From NCBI GenBank assembly GCA_014802705.1, contig JAAVBR010000016.1, positions 1 to 9,625 on the forward strand: a stretch of DNA of 9,625 bases, read 5' to 3'. Under the pieces are notes generated by a model. That model worked only from the letters and a program-made list of their open reading frames with translations, was not told where the DNA came from and made no database searches. The position numbers were made by a program, and so were the translations under genes. This stretch comes from a bacterium (GTDB taxonomy: Bacteria > Pseudomonadota > Alphaproteobacteria > Rs-D84). Shown here one piece after another: positions 5,364 to 9,625 of this stretch (position 1 is the first letter of the stretch; the number at the start of each line of letters is the position of its first letter).

Positions 5364-6614
5364 ATGAATATTTTTATTCTGTTTTTGGTGGCTTTGTTCA
5401 TGGCCGGATATTTCCTGATGGACAGCCCCAGCCAGAATATCGCCGCCCATGATACGGACACGGCCGTGGCCACGGCCGACCTGCGATCGATCGCCCAATG
5501 TACGGCCGCCGCGCATAACGCAATGCTGAACGGGGATACGTTCGACGATTTTTGCGTCACACAAAATAATATCACCAGCCAACAGATCTGTCTGAATAAT
5601 CGCGGGGCCATTACCAAGTGCGAAATTGTTCGCCGCACCAAGCCGGACGCCAGTTTTGTCATCACGATCGCCGATGCGGTCCCCGACGATCGGTATAACG
5701 CCATGATGGAAATCTTGGGCGACGATTTTCCCGACGTCGGCACGTTCGGCATATACCAAGACGGCAAAATCATATCGGGCGGCACCACCCACCCCCGATC
5801 GGTGCCAAAAAATATTGTGTCCAACATGAAAATCGCCAACGGACAATTGGTCTATTTAACCCAATATGAAATGCCGGACGCCGACACCGAATTTGCCGCG
5901 CCCGACCCCATCGATATTAAATGCCCGGTGGGCACCGTCGCCACATATCGGTTCAGCCGTTGGCAATGCATCGGCATCAACACCAAGACCAACTGTGCGG
6001 GGGACATGATATGGGATTCGGAATTATTGGAATGTGTGCCGGACGAATCGCGCAAGCCCCTGTGCGCAGAAAAACAGACCGCGGTTATGATCGATGACAT
6101 TTGGGAATGCGTCAATCCCTTTCCGGACAAGGCCTGTGGCGGCAACATGGTGGCGCGATTGAATTACAGCACCCTGGAATGGGAATGCGTGGACGATCCC
6201 ACCATCACGCCAGAGGTTAAAAAATGCACCGCCGCGGTCCAGGGCGCCGTCTATGGCCCCTTGGGCGCGACCCTGCGTATTCCGACGACATCGTGCACCG
6301 ATTGCGAAAAAATGATCACCAATGCGGATACCTGTGTGTCGGCCTGTGTGCCCGATCCCGATAAATTATCCGACCCCCGGTGCTATGCGGGGGGCGCGCA
6401 TCCCTGTGACGGCCCGAACCAGGCATTTTATTTCGGGTTTCCCAACCGGACCTATGTCACACGCGTGTCGGCCGTGGCGAATTACACGGTGCCCATCGAC
6501 GCCGCCCATTCCCAGAATCGCCGGTTCAATTGCATGGATTGCGGCGCGCGCGGGATTGATGCGACGCGATCGCTGCCCCCCTATATCGTGGTGTGTAACC
6601 CCGGCGAACAATAA
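5364..6614 (+). CDS. Membrane-anchored cysteine-rich exported protein (unknown)
   Basis: I do not recognise this 416-residue protein. Residues 2-19 (NIFILFLVALFMAGYFLM) form one hydrophobic segment at the very start, so it is an anchored or cleaved export signal; the rest should be periplasmic or outside. There are 22 cysteines, an even number, suggesting disulfides. Residues 187-275 hold four tandem units of about 24 residues of the form C-x(12-16)-[WL]-E/Q-C, closing at C202, C224, C249 and C275. Two CxxC pairs follow (311/314 and 390/393). The N-terminal helix followed by ADLRSIAQCTAAAHNAM faintly recalls pilin-like minor subunits, without a canonical prepilin cleavage motif. The ATG at 5364 is preferred over 5361 because it leaves a better distance from AGAGG (5354-5358). 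It is monocistronic, with its own promoter and terminator. Confidence 0.8.
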   Translation: MNIFILFLVALFMAGYFLMDSPSQNIAAHDTDTAVATADLRSIAQCTAAAHNAMLNGDTFDDFCVTQNNITSQQICLNNRGAITKCEIVRRTKPDASFVITIADAVPDDRYNAMMEILGDDFPDVGTFGIYQDGKIISGGTTHPRSVPKNIVSNMKIANGQLVYLTQYEMPDADTEFAAPDPIDIKCPVGTVATYRFSRWQCIGINTKTNCAGDMIWDSELLECVPDESRKPLCAEKQTAVMIDDIWECVNPFPDKACGGNMVARLNYSTLEWECVDDPTITPEVKKCTAAVQGAVYGPLGATLRIPTTSCTDCEKMITNADTCVSACVPDPDKLSDPRCYAGGAHPCDGPNQAFYFGFPNRTYVTRVSAVANYTVPIDAAHSQNRRFNCMDCGARGIDATRSLPPYIVVCNPGEQ

Positions 6615-6646
6615 AAAACGCGCCCCATGCGGGGCGTGTTTTTTTT
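6613..6646. terminator. Bidirectional terminator between convergent genes
   Basis: A 12-bp stem (6615-6626 with 6631-6642, one G-U pair) closes an ATGC loop. Eight T (6639-6646) follow on the plus strand and six on the minus strand. It directly follows the stop of the cysteine-rich protein gene and lies 15 bases beyond the stop of the acyl-CoA ligase gene, so it serves both. Confidence 0.93.
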
Positions 6647-6660
6647 GGCGCGCGGCCGGT

Positions 6661-8247
6661 TTAATCCTGGGGCCGCGTGAACGCCCCGTTATCCAGCATT
6701 TCTTTGACCGCAAAATGCTTGATCTTGCGGGCGGATGTTTGGGGTAATTCCTCCTCGGTTATGGCAAAGTGCTTGACCCACTTGTACGGCGCAATCTTGA
6801 CATTGGATGCCTTGATCAGCGCGGCCACACGCGCGGTGGACACACCTGGCGCCACCTGGAATACCGCATAGGGCACGACTTTCCCGGCGATGGTGTATTC
6901 AAACACCGCCGCGGCCAAGATTTCGTCGTTTTGCAGATACAGATCTTCCAATTCATCGGGATAAACATTTTTCCCCGAATCCAGAACAATGACCTGTTTC
7001 TGGCGTCCCTTGACCACCAGACGTCCGCGCCGATCCAGTTTCCCCAGATCCCCCGTCTTGAACCAGCCGTCTTCAAAGGCCGCGGCGTTGGCGGCATCGT
7101 TATCGATATAGCCGGGCATAATCATATCGCCACGCAGCCATATTTCCCCGACACCGTGTTTATCCGGATTGTGAATTTTCAATTCGTTGCCCGGCAACGG
7201 CCCCGCATAGTGCATTTTCCCGTTTGGCAACCGAAAGGCAAAGTTAAAATTCCCCGGCCCTGTCGATTCGGTCAGACCATAACAATCGCCCACCGCAAAC
7301 CCCAGGCGTTCAAAGAACCGACGCACCGTGGGCTTTAACGTCGCGCCCGCCGACACCAACACGCGCGTGTTGCCGCCGAACAGATCATGGATCGGCTGGG
7401 TCGCCCGCCGCACAATACCGCCCAGCCCCACGGCCCGCAGCACATGCCGCATCGACACAATGACCCGCAGCGCGGTCCACGCATGCTTTTCCCGGGCCGC
7501 CACAATGATTTTTTTATAAAATGCCTCCCACACACGGGGGACGGCGGGGATCACCTCAGGATGATACTTTTTGAAATCGTCCAAGAATTCACGCGGATTT
7601 AATATCGGCTGTAACAACAGGGATCCGTGCAGCACCAATGGCGCCACAATATTGATCACCACCCCATAAATATGATACAGCGGCAAAAATCCATAGAACG
7701 TGTACCCCGGCCGAATCACCGGCTGATAAAACAACGCCCCCTGGGCCAGGGCCAAAATATTCTTGTGCGTCAGGCCCACCACCTTGGGGTTGCCGGTGGA
7801 TCCGGACGTAAAGGACAACATGGCAACGTCATCGCGCGCCACATCCGCGGCACGAAAATCACGCACATCTTCGTCATCCACACTTTCGATATCCACCATT
7901 TGGGGCCCGCCGTCCACAAAATAATGTTTCTGCGCCAGGGCCAATTTGCACCCGGTGCGTTCCATCATGTTGCGGTGTTCGGCCGCCGACAATCCGGTAT
8001 CCAGCATCAGGACGCGCGCGCCCTGGGACAAAATGGCGAAATACGATTTGATAAATTCAGGCGTATTGCCGGACAAAATCGCGACCACATCGCCCTTTTT
8101 AACATCAAATCGGCGCGCCAGCATGACCGCCCGCTGTTTGACCTTGGTCAGTAATTGCGCATAGGTTTCCCCCTGGCGGATAAAAAAGATACGATCTTTG
8201 TTCGCCAGACAGGCCCGTTGCAGCATGTCGTAGATATTTTTCATCAT
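6661..8247 (-). CDS. AMP-forming long-chain acyl-CoA (or acyl-ACP) synthetase
   Basis: This 528-residue member of the adenylate-forming family activates a fatty acid with ATP, then forms a thioester with CoA or ACP. Motifs in order: LSFTSGSTGNPK (144-155, phosphate loop), VPRVWEAFYKKI (236-247, typical of long-chain acyl-CoA synthetases), YGLTEST (323-329), TGDLG (398-402), the hinge GRLVVKGRQKQVI (408-420), and catalytic lysine K508 in LPQTSARKIKHF. It is complete, without a fused acyltransferase or carrier domain. The frame is open to 8322, but the ATG at 8247 has AAAGG 8 bases upstream and begins MMKNIYDMLQRA, where homology starts; 8244 is equally possible. It stands alone between a divergent spacer and a shared terminator. 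Exact substrate cannot be read from the sequence. Confidence 0.9.
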   Translation of the reverse strand: MMKNIYDMLQRACLANKDRIFFIRQGETYAQLLTKVKQRAVMLARRFDVKKGDVVAILSGNTPEFIKSYFAILSQGARVLMLDTGLSAAEHRNMMERTGCKLALAQKHYFVDGGPQMVDIESVDDEDVRDFRAADVARDDVAMLSFTSGSTGNPKVVGLTHKNILALAQGALFYQPVIRPGYTFYGFLPLYHIYGVVINIVAPLVLHGSLLLQPILNPREFLDDFKKYHPEVIPAVPRVWEAFYKKIIVAAREKHAWTALRVIVSMRHVLRAVGLGGIVRRATQPIHDLFGGNTRVLVSAGATLKPTVRRFFERLGFAVGDCYGLTESTGPGNFNFAFRLPNGKMHYAGPLPGNELKIHNPDKHGVGEIWLRGDMIMPGYIDNDAANAAAFEDGWFKTGDLGKLDRRGRLVVKGRQKQVIVLDSGKNVYPDELEDLYLQNDEILAAAVFEYTIAGKVVPYAVFQVAPGVSTARVAALIKASNVKIAPYKWVKHFAITEEELPQTSARKIKHFAVKEMLDNGAFTRPQD

Positions 8248-8434
8248 AAAAATGACCTTTGTTTTAGTTAGTGAGAATCTGGGTTCCATGTCCCCCATCC
8301 AGATATGATCAACATACCCCACCCCCTTGGGAAAAACAACCTATTTATACAATGTTGACAAATATAAAAAGACAAAATAAATTGACATTTTATATTTTTG
8401 TGTTATTTTTTACAAAAACAATCAGGATCACAAC
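8248..8434. other. AT-rich divergent intergenic spacer
   Basis: This 187-base gap separates the acyl-CoA ligase from the unknown plus-strand gene. The right half (8341-8420) is strikingly AT-rich compared with the rest of the window and carries the plus-strand promoters. For the ligase I see only a weak possibility (TTGTTT and TATGTT, 17 bases apart on the minus strand at about 8310-8340). Confidence 0.5.
8355..8409 (+). promoter_or_regulatory. Tandem promoters with two consensus TTGACA boxes
   Basis: Two perfect -35 boxes, TTGACA at 8355-8360 and 8382-8387, are 27 bases apart. The first pairs with TAAATT (8378-8383) across 17 bases. The second pairs with TATTTT (8404-8409) across 16 bases, and a TG one base before makes it an extended -10. 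Start from the second would be near 8416, giving a leader of about 19 bases. The second arrangement is the stronger. Confidence 0.65.
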
Positions 8435-9019
8435 ATGTACACAACCGTTAAAAAATATCAGTTTGGTGTCGAAGAAGAATTCCATATCAATACAGCCATT
8501 TTGGAAACACTGCGCGGTCTAAACAACAAAACCGCCACGGTCATCCACGCGTATCAGAAAACATTTTTGGTGGAATGCGATTTGGGGACACGGTACAAAC
8601 TGGACGCGACACAATTGCTGTATCGAACACGGCAATTGGTCAACTTTGACCAATTCAAGGCGGGTGCCGCCCCCAAACCCATGTACGCCCCGAACGTATT
8701 TCTGCTGGATACCACAACCGGATTGTGGGATCAACGGTATCCCAAATATGAGGACGATTTGCTTGACCTTGCCATGGAAGGCCCCGGCAGGCACGACGAA
8801 GCGTGGTGCGTTGGTGATATGCTGGCCGACATAAACGACCCGGACGAATACGTCATCCGCGGTTATTGTCGCCCTGTTCCCGCGAACTATCCGCAACAGG
8901 GGTTGGCGGATATGTACATGTGGCCGGGCGACGATTATGATTCCGCCCAACGCAGATTTAATTCGGCGTTCCAGATATCTGCCATCCAGTGGCAGAATAA
9001 AAAAGCCAACACCCTGTAA
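8435..9019 (+). CDS. Cytoplasmic protein of unknown function
   Basis: I do not recognise this 194-residue protein. It has no signal peptide or membrane segment and is mildly acidic. Residues 32-63 (from KTATVIHAYQ to TQLLYR) alternate in a strand pattern that could form a small SH3-like barrel; this is only an impression. The C-terminal half is rich in Asp, Tyr and Trp, with DLAMEGPGRHDEAWCVGD and YMWPGDDYDS. The ATG at 8435 has AGGA 7 bases upstream and consensus-like promoters before it, so expression is likely strong. It has no same-strand neighbour. Coding is supported by the promoter, the ribosome site and the composition, not by family. Confidence 0.75.
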   Translation: MYTTVKKYQFGVEEEFHINTAILETLRGLNNKTATVIHAYQKTFLVECDLGTRYKLDATQLLYRTRQLVNFDQFKAGAAPKPMYAPNVFLLDTTTGLWDQRYPKYEDDLLDLAMEGPGRHDEAWCVGDMLADINDPDEYVIRGYCRPVPANYPQQGLADMYMWPGDDYDSAQRRFNSAFQISAIQWQNKKANTL

Positions 9020-9040
9020 AAAATCCCCCGTTCGGGGAGA
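9018..9040 (-). terminator. Hairpin with U-tract on the minus strand only
   Basis: TCCCC (9024-9028) pairs with GGGGA (9034-9038). Six A (9018-9023) precede it, so only leftward transcripts would end in a U-tract; the rightward side has none. It overlaps the stop codon of the plus-strand gene. It may stop leftward read-through, or act weakly as the end of the 8435 transcript. Confidence 0.5.
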
Positions 9041-9075
9041 ACTTGACTGCGTTTTTAAGAACTTAAAGTCCCTTT

Positions 9076-9223
9076 GTCATTGCGAGCGTCGCGTGTCCAT
9101 TGTGTGAACAATGGCGCGCGTCGCGTGGCAATCCAGTCAATAATAATGATATATGCTTTTTTTATTGACTGGATCGCCACGGGCACCGGCCCCGCTTCGC
9201 TCTGCCGCCGCCCTCGCGATGAC
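9076..9223. repeat. Long interrupted palindrome (GTCATTGCGAG ... CTCGCGATGAC)
   Basis: Outer arms 9076-9086 and 9213-9223 pair over 11 positions, one as G-U. Inner arms 9124-9143 and 9162-9181 match at 19 of 20 positions around an 18-base AT-rich loop. The left half holds its own hairpin, CCATTGT/ACAATGG (9097-9114, extendable outwards), and the right half GGGC/GCCC (9181-9192). The words GTCATTGCGAG and GGCAATCCAG are typical of interspersed palindromes seen in many bacteria. Confidence 0.75.
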
Positions 9224-9268
9224 GAGAGAGTATAAGAGTCAAGTTTAGAACACACCAGATCACAATGG

Positions 9269-9288
9269 ATCCCCGCCTGCGCGGGGAT
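9269..9288. repeat. Palindrome ATCCCCGC-CTGC-GCGGGGAT
   Basis: An 8-bp perfect stem (9269-9276 with 9281-9288) closes a CTGC loop. The surrounding GGATCCCC...GGGGATGACG matches a common interspersed palindrome type. No T-tract follows, so it is not an obvious terminator. Confidence 0.7.
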
Positions 9289-9317
9289 GACGTTCTTAAG
9301 TTCTTAAAAACGGTGCA

Positions 9318-9358
9318 AAGTTCCCCTCTGCGGAGGGGTGGGCGGAAGCCCGGGGTGG
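9318..9358 (+). repeat. Dispersed double-hairpin repeat, copy B
   Basis: Same orientation and order as copy A. The first hairpin is CCCCTC (9323-9328) with GAGGGG (9333-9338) around TGCG. The second is GGGC (9340-9343) with GCCC (9348-9351) around GGAA. The stem sequence of the second hairpin differs from copies A and C but still pairs. Confidence 0.75.
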
Positions 9359-9380
9359 TCTTGCTGGATCCCGGTGCTTT

Positions 9381-9429
9381 AAGTTCCCCTCTGGCAAGAG
9401 GGGTGGCCGCGTAGCGGACGGGGTGTCGG
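9381..9429 (+). repeat. Dispersed double-hairpin repeat, copy C
   Basis: The first hairpin is identical to copy A: CCCCTCT (9386-9392) with AGAGGGG (9397-9403) around GGCA. The second is CCGC (9407-9410) with GCGG (9414-9417) around GTA. It ends GGGGTGTCGG like copy A. Confidence 0.8.
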
Positions 9430-9496
9430 ATTTGTGTTCGCGTACGCTCACGCTCTTATCACCTGGGGCCGGGTGATCCTTACAACTTATATAACT

Positions 9497-9526
9497 AAAA
9501 AAATCCCGCCGGGTGGCGGGATTTTT
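9497..9526 (-). terminator. Bidirectional terminator after the right-edge gene
   Basis: A 10-bp perfect stem (9501-9510 with 9515-9524) closes a GGGT loop. Leftward transcripts end in seven U and rightward ones in five U. It abuts the stop codon of the minus-strand gene at the window edge and shares its AAAAAAATCCCGCC arm with the terminator at 98-129. Confidence 0.9.
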
Positions 9527-9625
9527 ACGGCACCTCGTTCACAAAATCTTTGATCTTGCGGTAAATCCGGCGTTGGAAACGATACCGTTTTTCCAACGTT
9601 AAAAAGTGTATCATCCGATACCCCA
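9525..9625 (-). CDS. C-terminal end of an unidentified protein (partial)
   Basis: An open frame runs in from the right edge and ends at TAA (9527-9525), directly against a strong terminator. The visible 32 residues end YRKIKDFVNEVP and are rich in Arg, Lys, Tyr and Phe. That is too little to name a family. Support is the open frame together with the terminator position and the lack of another explanation for it. The start lies outside the window. Confidence 0.55.
   Translation of the reverse strand, partial: GYRMIHFLTLEKRYRFQRRIYRKIKDFVNEVP

Larger units (their letters stand above)
9050..9312. repeat. 263-base nested palindromic element bounded by 17-bp inverted repeats
   Basis: Bases 9050-9066 and 9296-9312 are perfect 17-bp inverted repeats. 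Inside lies a long interrupted palindrome (9076-9223) and a separate GGATCCCCGC-type hairpin (9269-9288). There is no transposase and I found no clear target duplication beside the ends. It may be a small non-autonomous mobile element or a stack of repeat insertions. Confidence 0.6.
9020..9524. other. Gene-free region made of palindromic repeats
   Basis: I see no convincing gene in these 505 bases. They contain a long inverted-repeat composite (9050-9312), two double-hairpin repeats (copies B and C), a small ATCACC/GGTGAT inverted repeat (9459-9478) and a terminator. It lies between two convergent gene ends. Confidence 0.7.

Noticed and set aside
5283..5846. Upstream extension of the lptE frame to 5846
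   Set aside because: The lipoprotein signal starts at 5282, and the extension would run through the promoters and antisense to the cysteine-rich protein gene.
7627..8154. Plus-strand open frame opposite the acyl-CoA ligase
   Set aside because: His/Gln/Arg-rich product without a ribosome site; the opposite strand carries every motif of a complete adenylate-forming enzyme.
8248..8322. Longer acyl-CoA ligase from 8322
   Set aside because: The 25 extra residues do not resemble the family start, and the ATG at 8247 has an AAAGG ribosome site.
9318..9429. CRISPR array from repeated hairpins at the right end
   Set aside because: There are only two copies, with diverged internal sequence and no regular spacer; a third lies 9 kb away.

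Overview
The window looks like chromosome from an alphaproteobacterium, probably of a poorly characterised and perhaps host-associated lineage. The evidence is gene order and family rather than any single marker. zapA is preceded by a short coiled-coil gene, map is followed directly by radC, and an lptE-holA pair is present, all arrangements I associate with Alphaproteobacteria. UGA is used as a normal stop. Several unknown proteins have no family I can name, so species and order remain open.

Layout. Positions 1-133 hold a dispersed double-hairpin repeat and a bidirectional terminator. A CCA-encoding tRNA-Thr(CGT) on the minus strand follows, with its own promoter. Next on the minus strand are zapA and, upstream of it with a 4-base overlap, a small coiled-coil protein gene. 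Divergent from these, a plus-strand pair (840-1889 and 1908-2357) encodes a long acidic disordered protein with an AT-hook-like basic patch, and a two-helix membrane protein; neither is recognised. This pair meets a tight minus-strand operon lptE-holA-map-radC (5282 down to 2365) tail to tail, with 7 bases between. A plus-strand gene for a membrane-anchored, cysteine-rich exported protein (5364-6614) diverges from lptE through overlapping promoters. It ends at a strong bidirectional terminator shared with a convergent long-chain acyl-CoA ligase-like gene (6661-8247). After an AT-rich divergent spacer comes a plus-strand gene of unknown function (8435-9019). About 500 bases without a gene follow, built from nested palindromic repeats. 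The window ends in the C-terminus of an unidentified minus-strand gene.

Functionally, the recognisable genes are housekeeping: division (ZapA), LPS export (LptE), replication clamp loading (HolA), N-terminal methionine removal (Map), a RadC-family protein and fatty acid activation. The less ordinary content is the three or four unrecognised proteins, the interlocked promoters at 5311-5354, and the repeats. In the repeats, hairpin sequences differ between copies while base pairing is kept. I found no CRISPR array, transposase, phage gene or recognisable defence system.
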